Below, in pieces: positions 44,115 to 55,868 of a stretch of 64,000 bases of DNA; the first letter of the stretch is position 1, and each line of letters opens with the position of its first letter. The position numbers and the translations under genes were made by a program. The stretch comes from Calamus simplicifolius (Eukaryota; Streptophyta; Magnoliopsida; Arecales; Arecaceae). The notes beneath the pieces are model-generated. The model had not been told where the DNA came from and did not search any database. It worked only from the letters and a program-made list of their open reading frames with translations. The stretch is taken from assembly GCA_900491605.1 (NCBI GenBank), contig UESW01003831.1, positions 1,300,726-1,364,725 on the forward strand, in the 5' to 3' direction.

Positions 44115-44240
44115 CTGGAGGAAACGAATCGGAGAGCGATAAAAACCCTGGCTCCAGATCTCCCGGGTTCGTCGACCTCGCCCGGGATCGATCTAGTAGT
44201 AATGGACACGGACCGGAATTGAGGCAATGGCGAAAATTTT
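44115..44240 (-). other. Probable untranslated first exon of an unidentified gene
   Basis: On the minus strand a TATAAATA (44267-44274) is followed about 30 bp later by a GC-richer stretch of about 126 bp. It contains no ATG and ends TTCCTCCAG followed by GTGAGTC, a near-perfect splice donor. This is how plant 5'-UTR exons with a leader intron look. The rest of the gene would lie at lower coordinates, where only retrotransposons are found in this window. The transcription start is an estimate. Confidence 0.4.
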
Positions 44241-44266
44241 GATCTAAAAGTAGCCTGGAAATATCT

Positions 44267-44274
44267 TATTTATA
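44267..44274 (-). promoter_or_regulatory. TATA box of the putative minus-strand gene
   Basis: TATAAATA on the minus strand (CCCAATATAAATAAGA). It lies upstream of the putative leader exon and just downstream of a stretch rich in CCAAACCC- and CCCGCG-type motifs. Confidence 0.4.
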
Positions 44275-44279
44275 TTGGG

Positions 44280-46059
44280 AAGGCTGAATGGGTTTGGGTG
44301 GAGGGAAAGCAACCCGCGCTCGTTCAGTCGCGTATATTTCCGTGTAACGGTTCGGTTAGCACTTAGCAGCGGCTTCGCTATGCTGGCCTTAAGCTAACGG
44401 TGTTAACATCTTCCGGATTACAATGAAACCTTTAATATAGCGTTTGATTTTTAAAATATTATTTTTAAATAAATATACAGGATAGATTTTATTCAAAAGA
44501 TAGCTAAGAAAATAATCATCTTTCTTATAATAACTTTGCCATCAAGAAATATCTTTAGTTATTTCTGAATTTTTTAGAAAATAAGTTCAGAAATATCCTA
44601 ATTTTTTTTCAGATTTATCCTTTGTAGTTATAGCTTTCGAAAATATATCCATTTTATCTCCTATTTAAAATATACCCTATAAAATATTTTGATTTAAAAA
44701 TTTATTTTTTTATCAATTTTTTTGTTGAAAAAAAAGTCTTAGATGCGATCAGTTGAGTTGAGTTGAGTTGAGTTAAGTTGAGTTTTAATTAATTTCTCTC
44801 CTTTATCTTCACTTACAAATAGTCCGGCTCTTTATCCAACGATTGACATCATTAACAATAAACTAAAAAGATTAAACCACCCTTATCACTAGTTTCAAAG
44901 AATCTAATATCTCCACTAGCTATTTTGAGGATCAAAATATTTTCATCAAAATTCTTCTCCATGACTATCTCCTTCCTCATCCTACTCAAATCTAAAACGG
45001 CAACCCAAGTCAGCTGCCATGTGTCAAACTTTAGCTGCTTCACCAATTGGTGGCAAGTCATACTTCAATGATGAGAAGCAATCATTGAAATAGTGAGAAT
45101 TATGTTGGGTAAGTCCTCTGTATTTTACATCATTCATTTAAATTGAATGCAATACTATATATTAAGGTTTGGCTTAAAAAATATGGTCTTGTTATGACTT
45201 GTATTTAGAATGTATCTTGTTTGATCTTCATTAGGTTAATAAATATTTATTATTTGAGATTGAAAAGGAAATTTTTGTTGGATTGTTATTATTAGTAGTA
45301 TGATGGTAATGATAATATGGTATAAAAAAAATTATCTATAGATGACCAATTCTTTTAAATTATAGAGTGTAAAATAAGATAGTGATGAAAATTCTCTATT
45401 TTGCATTTTAATCCTTATTAAATAGCCCTTTATAACATTTGAAGCCTTGTTTATAGTCTCTACAGACAATCCTACATGGCTTAGTTGGCAAGGTATGCTA
45501 TTACATGGCTTGGTTGGTAAGGCACACGCTTCATTAATCTTCAAATAAAAGTATGTTCTTGACTAATCATTTATTCTGAGAAAGTTGCAATACAAAGATG
45601 ACACACACAACATTAGCATACAATATAAGTCAAAGGAATATCTCAAGTATATTATTGGCATTAAAGAGGTTTAGGCATGCCTACTATATATAGTAGGGGT
45701 GCCACCATATTATTTGTCATAATAACAAAGTTTTATATATCTTAAAATTATGTATGTAATAATACAAGCAACTGAGGTGATTGTCATTTTTCGTCCTTAT
45801 ATGTCTTTTTTTTTTCTTATATTGGTTTAAATGTTCATTTGAGAATCTTGTATTCTTTTTTTGTAGGAGAAGTATTATCTATACCTTAGTATAACATGAG
45901 CCCCTATTAAGACAATGTACACCCTACCTACATATTCTTTATTAATATATTATCTATATGTCCTATAATATCATTATATGGTTCCTATTTTATTAACTTT
46001 GTTTTTCCTTTTCTACTTGGTATGCACTATAAATTTTGATATATTTGCATCGAGGATTT
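44280..46059. other. AT-rich intergenic DNA
   Basis: No gene is seen. A GAGTT microsatellite (about 44754-44786) and a possible direct repeat of TACATGGCTTRGTTGG (near 45473 and 45503) are present. Confidence 0.4.
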
Positions 46060-47720
46060 ACCATAATGAGTGCTTTTGATTCTCCCTATTATGTTGATGT
46101 TAGGATTAATTATCATGATAGCTATGACCTAGATGAAATGAGCATCATAGTGCCTGAACAAGGGGCTAGATTGTTAGAAATTTAATTAGTTATATTGGTT
46201 ATTGCTAGGGCAAATATTTGAAGGATTGGATATATTAAACAATGACCAAGATTTATTGGTAGTCTATGGAGCATGGCATCAATGCAAAAAACTTGAACCT
46301 GATTGAAGTATCCCTACACTTCCATTTACTAATTAATAAGATGATAATGACATAGTTGGTGATCTTAATCAAGGCAATGTTGTGAAGGATGGAAGGTCAA
46401 AATCTATGAATAAGTGTGGTCAAATATAAACGAGTTTGCTATAAAGGGCAATATTGCATTGAAGAAGGCTAAAGAAACTAAGGTTGTCCAAGTGGATAAA
46501 GCTACAAAACTTGAGGTTATAGTAAGGATGTAGAGGATGGCAAGAAGAAGAAAAAATGAGAAAGAAGGCATATGAAGAAGGGTAGGGGTTAATAAATATT
46601 ATCATATATGGATATGAGGAAGGGATATATGGAGCAAAGAAGGCATGTTAAGAGGCCCTTAGAGTAAGACTACAAGTAGATGAAGTGATATTAACAATAA
46701 GAGTGATAGTGATTCTAGTCTATTTTGAGTGATTTCAAGGAGGTTGATAAAGAGCATCATGACCTCTTTGAGGAAAATATAAAGAAATCAATTATAGAGA
46801 TAAAATTATAAAAGACCAAGGGAGATAAAATTACAAAAGAGGATGAATTAGTTATCAGCGATTCCAGATTAAGTGAGAGTGATGATCTCAAATTTTAATT
46901 AACATATTTTAAAAGGAGGGTTTTAAGAAAGCGGTTCTTCCAAATTCAATTAGTAAATAAATTTTAATAAGCCTATGCAATTAGAATTTAACATAATATT
47001 CTTTTCAATACATGTATTCAAGAGATTTTTTAGACAACTCTATATTTTAGAAGGATCTAACTATATCTACAAGTATAAGAAAAGGGTAAAAGTAACATCC
47101 GTTTGTAAGAAGAATTATGGATGAAGGATTCATACCTCTCTGATAGAGAGTAGACACAACAAATCAAAGCATTTATGCCCACATATGCATTGTAGATACT
47201 TAGACACAACAAATCAAAGCATTTATGCCCACATATGCATTGTAGATACTTAGGGAGTTACAATATTTCAAATAATTATATCAGACCTACATGAAAGACA
47301 TTAGGTTTGATATAAAGTGGAGTATCAAAGGATTTGTAGCAAGAGTAAAGAGAGACCTTAAGGCTCACATTTAAAAAAATGCAAGTTTATAAAGCACAAC
47401 TAACAATGCATAGGTCCCAAATAAAGTAGTATAGACAGCTCAAAGATTACTATGTTTATCGAGAAGACAAGTTAGGCGTTACCATAATCATGGAGACTTC
47501 TCTTATGAATGGGTAGCAATCCATCTTTAGATTGCATGTGTTTTGAAGCACACGAAAGGGTATTTTTATATGGATTCAAGATCATAATTGGCTTAAATAG
47601 GTGTCACCTCAAGTAAGCTATAAGGGATAGCTATTGCAAATTGTTAAAAGAGACAGTGATAATGACATTTTTGTTTATTGCATGAGTAGCATTTGAGGCT
47701 AAAAACTAGAAAAATTGGAC
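46060..47720 (+). pseudogene. Degenerate MULE (MuDR-type) transposase
   Basis: Scattered frames recall a MuDR transposase. Acidic Ser/Asp-rich sequence (about 46690-46890) leads into RRVLRKRFFQIQL. The best match is near 47535-47710: FEAHERVFLYGFKIIIGLNRCHLK, where functional transposases have a GLDGCHLKG-like block, then FLFIA and EAKN. The first catalytic Asp is replaced by Asn here. Stops occur throughout. No terminal inverted repeats were identified. Confidence 0.55.
47151..47250. repeat. Perfect 50-bp tandem duplication
   Basis: TAGACACAACAAATCAAAGC and the following 30 bp occur twice back to back without a mismatch, inside the dead MULE transposase. The duplication is therefore recent compared with the decay around it. 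Confidence 0.9.
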
Positions 47721-47825
47721 TTGATCTATTACTTAACTCTTGAAAGATATTGAGATAGAGGAGAAAAAAAAAGGATGAACCTTCATATTTAAGAAGCAGG
47801 TGGGGCTTTAAACCTTTTTTTTGTA

Positions 47826-47940
47826 TATACATACACACACATACATACATACATATATATATATATATATTAGGTGTGATGGTCCTAAGAACGTCAAACC
47901 ATGTCTTGTATACATACATACATATATATATATATATAAG
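47826..47940. repeat. CATA/TA microsatellites
   Basis: Two runs of ACAC/CATA followed by (TA)n, at about 47826-47870 and 47911-47938, separated by about 40 bp of unique sequence. Confidence 0.8.
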
Positions 47941-48219
47941 ATTTTAGTCCTTAAAAAAGAAAAAAAGATTCATTCAAGCGAAAAAAGCAAACCATGTGTT
48001 ACAGTTGGTGGTAAAAGCGAGAGAATTAAAAAAGAATGAACTTCAATTTATACCAGAAAGGGAACAATTCCAAGAAAAGAAAGCATCATCAATGTAAGAG
48101 CATTTATTTGTAGTTTAAGTATTAGTTTAATCATTTTTTCAATTCAACAGGTCTTTATATCCAATTTCAGGCGAAAATTAATTAAAAAACAAATGTTACT
48201 GTCAAAATCAATGAACTTA

Positions 48220-48893
48220 GGTTGCATTTGGTATCCGATAATCTATTCACATTCGATTATTTAAATGAAACCCACTAGATAACGATGTTTGGTACATATT
48301 TTGAATTGCAATCTATCTTATAGTGGTAATCTGGATTACCTTAGAAAGGAGTGGTTATATACGTTACCAGAGATATGGTAATCTAATAATTTTTTTTAAC
48401 AAAATTGATCTTACTTCCTTTGATCGCTCTCTACTCGCTTTCTCCTCTTCTACCGACCCCGCTAGAACCTCCGTGATCCCGAGCCATACCCTCTTCGGCT
48501 GAGTCGAATCGCGGATCTCCGCCGTCCAGCGGCTCCATGGCCGTCTCTAGATGCCGTGAAACTTCTTTCGATCGGTGGCCTCTAGTATTCTCACCGGCCG
48601 CTTCAAATATCATTTATAAATATAAATTTTTTAAACATTATCATTTATAAATATAATTTTTTTAAATCAAATATAATAATATATAATTTTTAATAAATTT
48701 AATTTAGGAGTATATTGAGAATTTGATATTATGACTGGTAATCTGTTAGTCATGCCAAACATAATAATCAATATTACTGCATGTATATACCAAACACAGT
48801 AATCAACATTGGATAATTTATCAAGTGGTAATCTATCTTGTAAGTAATCTACATTACCATTCAAGATTGCCTGGCGATGCACTAAATGCAACC
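48220..48893. mobile_element. Tourist-like MITE with GC-rich insert
   Basis: It starts GGTTGCATTTGGTA and ends TACTAAATGCAACC-like (GCACTAAATGCAACC), giving about 13-bp inverted ends flanked by TTA on both sides (48217-48219 and 48894-48896). TTA duplications point to PIF/Harbinger. Terminal parts are AT-rich and share GGTAATCT/TGGATTACC motifs. The centre (about 48421-48610) is GC-rich and out of character, possibly captured DNA. Confidence 0.65.
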
Positions 48894-48896
48894 TTA

Positions 48897-49177
48897 GGAT
48901 ATTGATTCATCCTATTTTTTGTGATATTTTTTATTTCTATTTGTACCATATCATATTTTATTATATCCGCTTATGCTTTGAATTCTTAAAATTGAATTCT
49001 TAAAATACTTCCTTGCATCATTATGGACTTAGAAGTTTCCCAAGGTGCCTCTACCCTAACATCACGGATTGAAAGTAATTCAAGAGTGCAACCAGAATAG
49101 CATGCTACAGCAAGCACCCTAAAGGGCCCAACCACATAGAGGAACTTTTTGGTCTTAGTAACACACCAATAGTGTTA
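48897..49177. other. Short intergenic spacer
   Basis: AT-rich, no gene or repeat recognised. Confidence 0.4.
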
Positions 49178-50451
49178 AGGAAAAGACTTTGTACATCGTA
49201 TTTGGTACAGTAAATCCTATGTGGGCTGCATCGTCCCTTTTTATTGGTCCATATAAGTATAACACCCATTAAAAAATGTTAAGACAGCTTTACGACATTC
49301 TGAGGAAAAAATTTATGGTACCCTAGTTTTAAGCTTACGATATCGTAGTTATAAAATTAAGATACCTATTAGAAAGCAAAAATAATTACAATTGTAAATT
49401 TATGACCTATTGGCGGCAAGTGGATTTGGCAGTTTGGACTCCTCTGTCCCAATGACTGAGCTTTATGCTGCTTAGGTGGGTATCTCCTATGTCATTCGGA
49501 TTCTTCATGCTTATAACCTCATTATAGAGGGTGATTCTATGACTGTTATCCGGTGGTTGCAGAAGGCTAATGGCTTCTAAGCCCCTATCAATCCGCTCTT
49601 ATATGATATATGGACTATTTTAGGGAGGCCCATGGAGTCCAGATTCGCCATACCTATCGTGAAGCTAATTTGGCGACGACTGGGTGGCAGCGTCAGTGGC
49701 TCATCATTCAGGTTTTTGAAGCTGAGGAAGGGTGATCCTTGTCCATTTGTTCTGCAACAAATATTGTATTATGATCATTATGGGTTAACTCGTTCCCGTG
49801 TTGTATGATCACCCACTTGTACCAAAAAAAATTACAACACCCTTTCAGAAAATGTGTCTGTACATATTTCAAAAAAAGTTGAATGGATATTAATGCACGT
49901 CACGTTAAAATTAAGATACCCATTAAGAAACAAAAAAAACTTACGACACACCGTAGTTATAAAATTAAGACAACCATTAAAAAAACAAAAAAAGCTAACG
50001 ATACCCTAGTTTTAAACTTAAAACACCTACTCAGAAAATGTATCTATACATAAATTTCAAAAAAAGCTGAACTATTAATCAGACAGCTTTTTTTTTGAAA
50101 TTTGTGTAGAGACACTTTTCTGAATGGGTGTCTTAAGTTTAAAATTAGGATATCGTAAGTTTAAAACTAGAATGTCGTAATTTTTTTTTTGCTTTCTAAA
50201 TGGGTGTCTTAATTTTATAACTACGGTGTCGTAAGTTTAAAACTGGGGTATCGTAATTTTTTTTACTTTCTGAACGGTTGTCTTAACTTTATAACTACGG
50301 TATCGTAAGTTTAAAACTGGGGTGTCATAATTTTTTTCCTCGGAATATCGTAAAAGTGTTAACATTTTTTAATAGGTATCGACCAATAAAAAGGGCGATG
50401 CAGCCTACGTAGGACTTGCTGTACCAGAGGCGGTATGCAAAGACTTTTCCT
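49178..50451. mobile_element. Long-TIR non-autonomous DNA element
   Basis: The left end AGGAAAAGACTTTGTACATC (to about 49250) and the inverted right end (50381-50451) match over about 70 bp and further inward with indels. They are flanked by AGTGTTA and AGTGTCA, a 7-bp duplication with one mismatch. The arms consist of repeated TTAAGACACCC/TTAAAACT-type segments. The centre holds an RNase H fragment. The superfamily is unclear (MULE-like or foldback). A truncated relative is at 37278-37944. Confidence 0.7.
49412..49790 (+). pseudogene. RNase H (RVT_3-type) fragment captured in the TIR element
   Basis: AASGFGSLDSS, TELYAA, VIRILHAYNLIIEGDSMTVI and, in another frame, IRHTYREANLA resemble the RNase H domain of plant LINE retrotransposons. 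The Glu (ELYAA) and Asp (EGDS) catalytic positions are present. Stops near 49474 and 49579 and a frameshift near 49620-49640 inactivate it. It lies between the two inverted arms. Confidence 0.6.
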
Positions 50452-50454
50452 AGT

Positions 50455-52430
50455 GTCAATCTCCATTCTCCCGGTTCATGTTATATATTAAGCAAATTAT
50501 ACATGGAGGGGCAGCATGTCATCATAAAAACTGACTTACAAATAGCAGTCTCAATTGCAACAACCAAGAGTCGGACTCAAGCGAACTAAGTCTTGAGCTC
50601 TATCTCTAACCAGCAATTTCAAAGGCTCCCTTAGAGAATTTGATACATCAAACGCTATATAATAAACACTATGTCTTGATGAAAGTTTATTTTGTCATAT
50701 CATTATTAATATTGTTTTTGATATTTTTAATTTTGTGGTGGATATGAAGTTTTTTATGATGTGGTTTTTTATAAATTCCAAGTGTTGTAGATGGTTGTAT
50801 GGGGACAATATTGAACAAAACTTAATTTTGATGGAACTATTTTGAATTTGAATGCATTCATAAAATTATGGTGGCTGGAGCTTGATTATTGAACTTGTAC
50901 ATTTTTGTGAGGTTACACTGTATTTACTCTAAACTACTAATGTTGAATGCATCCTTGATATTTTATCCACTTTTTTCTTATTGCAAGAGGTTTCTAATTA
51001 GTTTAGTTTGTTAGATGGCTGTGCTAAGTAGTTTAGCACTAAGTTTGGAGCACTAAATAGAAGTGCTCAGATTGTTGGATTTTTCTAACTGAGTGCATTC
51101 TTATATTTTGGAATTGCTAGATAGTTGTGCTTAGTTTAGTGCTAAGCTTAGAGCTTTGAATTGAGTTGCCTACGTTGTTAAACGGTTTCTAATGAATGCA
51201 TTCTTAGCGCTCTAAGTTACCAGATGGCTGTGCTTAATTCAATATAGATTTTCAAGCTCAATTTGGTATTTAGTATAGCATGGTGGCTTATGAATGATTA
51301 TTTTGGAGATATTTGTGCTAAATTTAAAGCTCAGTTTAATATCATTCCTGCATCAACTAGTCTTGTTCATGCCCCCACCTCTGGAAGCATGATCGGCCAT
51401 GGCTCTAATTAACTGAAGTCAAAAAGGATCACTAAGCCCTATTATTATTACAATTATTATTTAAAGATCTTTCATATTATAATTTGGAATCAACAAATTG
51501 ATTACTTTTGCACCTGCATCCAAGCAAATTGATTTCAATAATGATGTTATTCCCATCCATTTCTTTTTTGCATTATTTTTACATCTTGCATTTATTAACC
51601 TTTGGACTTATGTATATATATACAATCTTACTGCATCTTATGATATAAGAATATGTAGTTAATTTATACATTTACACACATTCCTAACGTAGCCGTTATA
51701 TTTGATTTGGAATTTATGTACATAAAGAAACACTAAACATACTCAATAACATCGTCTCAAGTTTAAATCAAGCACCAATTATGCAACTCAAATTATCATA
51801 CTTTCTCATACTCTATATAAGTTTGCTCGAAAAATTTAAAAAAAATTATATAAGATTTACTATTAATACAGATATAGTTTGAGGGACATTTACAAAATTT
51901 ACTATCATCATATAATATACATGGTTCATGTACAAAAGCCTTTTGTCAAACAAAGTTACTAAGCTTTACATGAGCAAAAGTATTCAAGTTGTCACATTAA
52001 AAATACTTCTAGTATTCCATAAACATAAAATTCATACAAAAATAAGAAATTTGCACAAAAGGTACATTCTCTCGAAATTTTTTCTATAAAATAAGAAAGT
52101 AATGAGCACGAATGCCTACTAGATCGTTCGAAATCATAATCTTTATCAAAGATTTAAGGGTGGTATTTAATATCAATTTCAAATCATAAAATTTATAAAT
52201 AAGGCGTCTTACAAAATACGAAGTTTTATGAAATATTAAGCTAAAAGGTTTTAAATCAACCAAAATAAATTCAATGCAAGGTATAATAAAAAAACATTCT
52301 TTAAAATACAACACTTTTTATTTATATAGAGCTATGGGAGTATTCAATCAACTATCAATAGAGTCCATGAAGAAAAACCATCAATCTTATCTTATCACAT
52401 CGACTAGACCATCATCCTCTCGTACCCATA
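50455..52430. other. AT-rich intergenic DNA with degenerate repeats
   Basis: No gene is seen. Around 50995-51240 a degenerate unit of roughly 100 bp recurs (GTTAGATGGCTGTGCTAAGT...GAGTGCATTCTTA, then TAGATAGTTGTGCTTAGT...GAATGCATTCTTAG). Confidence 0.4.
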
Positions 52431-52560
52431 CAAGAAGCAAACTAAAACTCTCTGAAGGTGTAATATTTTTCATCCAAAGATTCCAATACCTTCTTGCTTT
52501 TCATTCACATATCCATCTATTCTTCTATGAAAAGCCATTTTGACATCTATTCTTGTACCA
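52431..52560 (-). pseudogene. Possible copia RT scrap
   Basis: On the minus strand IDVKMAF followed by RRIDGYVNEKQEGIG recalls the DVKTAFLNG...EEVYMEQPEGF part of a copia RT. It is short and shifted, with no supporting motifs nearby, so this is weak. Confidence 0.25.
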
Positions 52561-54390
52561 AAAATATTTTGCCATCACAATATATGCTTCGTATAGGATA
52601 GTATAAAGCTCCAATAATAATTTGAGCGAGAACAATGACAAAACAATTTATTTAAAAAATTCAAATCTTATAATTTTTACAAGACATACGACCCAATATA
52701 AAAGAAAAATAGAGAAGAGCTCTTCAACAATTTTTCTTTCACAAATATCCAAATGATTTCAAGAATGAAATTTGATAAAGCTGTAAAATATCGGAGGATG
52801 CAAGAAACAAATTAATTTTATAGGTAAACAAAGAGGTCTTTAGATGTCAACAAAATATGTATAATTAACAAAAACTTATAATTAACAAAGCATAAAAGTT
52901 AAAGAAAACTTACCTTTAAGCAGTAACAGGCTAAATAATAGGGTTTCCTATAATTCTTTGGATAGAAAACTAGGGTTTCAATGCTTCACAAGCAAATTCT
53001 AAACTCTTCCTTTCTTCCTTGATCTTTTTTTTTCTCTTCTTTTCTCTACAATTTTTTGCCTAAAATTCTAATAGGAAGATATCAATCCTGAAATTTTCTT
53101 ATGGGGCTCTGTTGTGAGCCCCATAGATGACACAGCCCTCTTTTTATAGGAATTAGTGTCTCAAGGACTATATCACCCTTTTGCCCTTATTTTTCATCAC
53201 TTTATCTACCTCAATCTCATCCTTAAGTGAGTTAAACTTGTTTAAGGATTAATTAGGTTTAAACATATTATTAAGGTCCTACCAGAGTTGATTAGCATTA
53301 TATATCAAAATTACAAATATACCCTTTTTGCTTCTCACTTTTTTTTTTTTTTTTTGTAGATATTAAGTATCAAGTTTACAAAAATATCACTTTTATTACT
53401 TAAATTTTATGTGAAGATTAGTATTAGGTAATAAAAATTGAAGACATAGCAAAAACTTATAAACATAAATTTTATTAAGCAAGAAATAGCTTTCATAATA
53501 ATTTAAAATGCATAATTATATGCATAAAAAAATCTGATTAAAACCTTAGCAATCATACTTATGCTAGATATTATTGACTGACATATGATTCTAAGATGCC
53601 AAAATATCTAGTTTATAAATATTTTAGGTTATCGTTGTGGTTTACAAACATCACAACCCTAAGGCACACTAGTTATGTTCGGTAGGTTTATTATAAAGTC
53701 TTTTGATTTGGTTTGAAAAAGGTTGTTTGTAAATGACTACTCATTTTTAGTTGGTTTATAGAGTCTTTTGATTTAGTTTGAAAGATGGGGTTTATAAATC
53801 ACATAGCATTCTAATTTATGAATATTAAAGATAAGAGACGAACTAAAACCCATATGTACTATTTCTAATTTTCCATTGTTGCATTAAGAAAAGAGAAATT
53901 ACAAAGAGATCCTTTCAACTTTAGTCTAATGGCATTTGGATCCAAAAAGTTTAAAAAATTTCACCGCCCCTCGCTATCGCTTCAAGTGCTCATAGATATA
54001 AGTGCAATTGAAAATCATATGAAATACTCTGTTTCCCCGGAAGACTGAATCTCATTCCAGCTCCTTTTTTAATACACATATATATATATATATATATATC
54101 AACTTGTTCATAACTTCTCTCATAGATGGAGAGGATGGAGGATTATGCCATTGTAAAACCCAGATCTTCTCATTTACAGCAATAAATTGAAGAGATCTAA
54201 GAGAAACCAAACTTAGAAAATTTGTTAGAAATATCAAGTACCACCCCACCCCACCCGACACCCCACCCCCCCCCCACACACACAAACACAAAGTAAAGAA
54301 CAGAAAAGAAAAGCAAGAATATCCCCTCCTTAGAACTCTTCATGAGTTTTCCTGCTAATTTAGGTGATGTTCTATTTGATTTCATCAAAC
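52561..54390. other. AT-rich intergenic DNA, possible old LTR
   Basis: No ORF of note. A minus-strand CTATAAAAAGAGGG (about 53133-53147) next to the palindrome TGGGGCTCTGTTGTGAGCCCCA (53103-53124) could be an old LTR promoter. An AT run (54077-54099) and a C-rich run (about 54238-54276) are present. The sequence beyond about 54390 may be the 3' flank of the GT14 gene. Confidence 0.3.
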
Positions 54391-54976
54391 TATTTGTCAA
54401 CAGCCCAAGAAGAATAATTATGGAACTTTAGATTGCCACGGGACTCTCCAGATCTACATGTACATAGGTCAAAATTGTCACCAACAAAATGCAGACCATG
54501 CAAAGAGGAAATGTCATGGAAAAGATATTTCTTACTCATTAGGGTTGAAATATCAGCATCCACCCATTCTTCTGATGTTTCCAATATATGCCAACGCCAT
54601 ATAACATCAATGAAGCACTGACTGCCAGATAATGGCAATTTGGAGAATGATCTGAAACCAGATCAACATACAGCCCATGAGACAACAAAAGTGAGCTTCC
54701 TAAATTTGGTTTCGAGGATATCAAGGCTGCTCCTACAAAAGCATTGCATCACCCCAGCTGGTTAGATAATCTACATGGACCAGCCTCAATATCTAAAAGA
54801 ATTACCATCTCAATGCCGCCTCCACCGTTTAACAATGAATGCATGAAATCTCAATAACAAAATGGGTGAGCAAGTAAAAATTTGCTACAGTTGGAAGCAC
54901 AGGCAGAAAAACATGCCCCCCACCATAAGCATAATACTCCCCTCCATTTGGTTACAAATCCCAAGTCTCAGTACTC
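54391..54976 (-). other. Probable 3' UTR and flank of the GT14 gene
   Basis: It lies downstream of the stop codon at 54977-54979 on the minus strand, moderate in AT, with no coding similarity. I did not find a clear AATAAA signal, so the transcript end is open. Confidence 0.35.
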
Positions 54977-55868
54977 CTATTTCTTGCAGGAACTCAATTG
55001 CAACTTCCATTCATATAAGTACCTCTTCATCAACTGCCCAAACCTCTTTACTTGAGGTCTGGGCTTCACAATGTTGACGTTACTCCATTGGGAACATGGA
55101 TCTATCCACCATCTATTCCTGCCAGTGCACCAAGCCCCAGGAACAGATCCATAGCGCCGACGTCCGAGTATTTTGTCATCTATCTCATCTAGAACAGGAT
55201 CATCCTTGCTGAACTTTCTTGCAAAAGGCACCCCACTCTTTACCATCTTATCATAGTCTGTCATGTTGAGGAGATGGGGCTCCATCTGCGGAGGATTATC
55301 CCACACCACATACCTGAGGTCACTGTTCACCGTTGTATTTTGGTAATCAGGTGAGTTGCAAATGACGGAATGGAAATAGCTTTCTTGGGGTAATATTACA
55401 TTTGTGAAATACAGGAGGAGAGTTCTAGGCAGATTTTCCCAACCCAGAACACAGAATTCTATAAAGCGGCGGCTAAGAATGACCCATGGAGAACCTATCC
55501 AGATGAAAATGAGTTAAAAGAAAAAGGAAATCAGATGCAGCTATAAACAAAATCAAAGTATAGGGAACAGGATTGAGGAACAATAAAAACTTCACCTGTG
55601 AAAAAATTGAAAGCATCAGGACTTGGCCGCTTCTCTGAAGCTTCAAAGAAATTGTTCCTTCCTGACAAGTAGATGCCAGCATCGACTATAATTGGCTGAA
55701 CCCTCTGATCTCTGAAAGAACGAAGTTGCAAAAGTTAAGAAAGAAGGTGGAGGCAATTCACAAGAAAATGGAAGTAGATATTATGTGCCCACTCTTTCCA
55801 TCCAAGGTCACTGGTGTGATCTATGAAGTTAAGGCCCCTTGGCACAGAGGAGAAGACATGAATCAAGT
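54977..55868 (-). CDS. GT14 family (Core-2/I-branching type) glycosyltransferase, last three exons
   Basis: The exons are 55868-55793, 55711-55596 and 55494-54977, with GT-AG introns of 81 and 101 bp joining in frame. Exon A reads DLIHVFSSVPRGLNFIDHTS then DLGWKE. Exon B has DQRVQPIIVDAGIYLSGRNN and ends FFTG. Exon C has SPWVILSRRFIEF, ENLPRTLLLYFTNV, YFHSVICNSP, VVWDNPPQMEP, FARKFSKDDPVLDEIDDKIL, PGAWCTGRNRWW and stop. This is the C-terminal two-thirds of the Branch domain of plant GlcAT14-like type II Golgi proteins, some of which add glucuronic acid to arabinogalactan. The exact donor and acceptor for this member are not shown by the sequence. The reading frame looks intact. The N-terminal exon with the membrane anchor is not in the window. 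Confidence 0.9.
55495..55595 (-). other. Intron between GT14 exons B and C
   Basis: On the minus strand GTGAAGTTTT opens and CATCTGGATAG closes a 101-bp intron. The codon for the Gly of FFTG is split across it. Confidence 0.85.
55712..55792 (-). other. Intron between GT14 exons A and B
   Basis: On the minus strand GTGGGCACAT opens and CTTTCAG closes an 81-bp intron. The Glu codon of GWKE is split GA/A. Confidence 0.85.
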
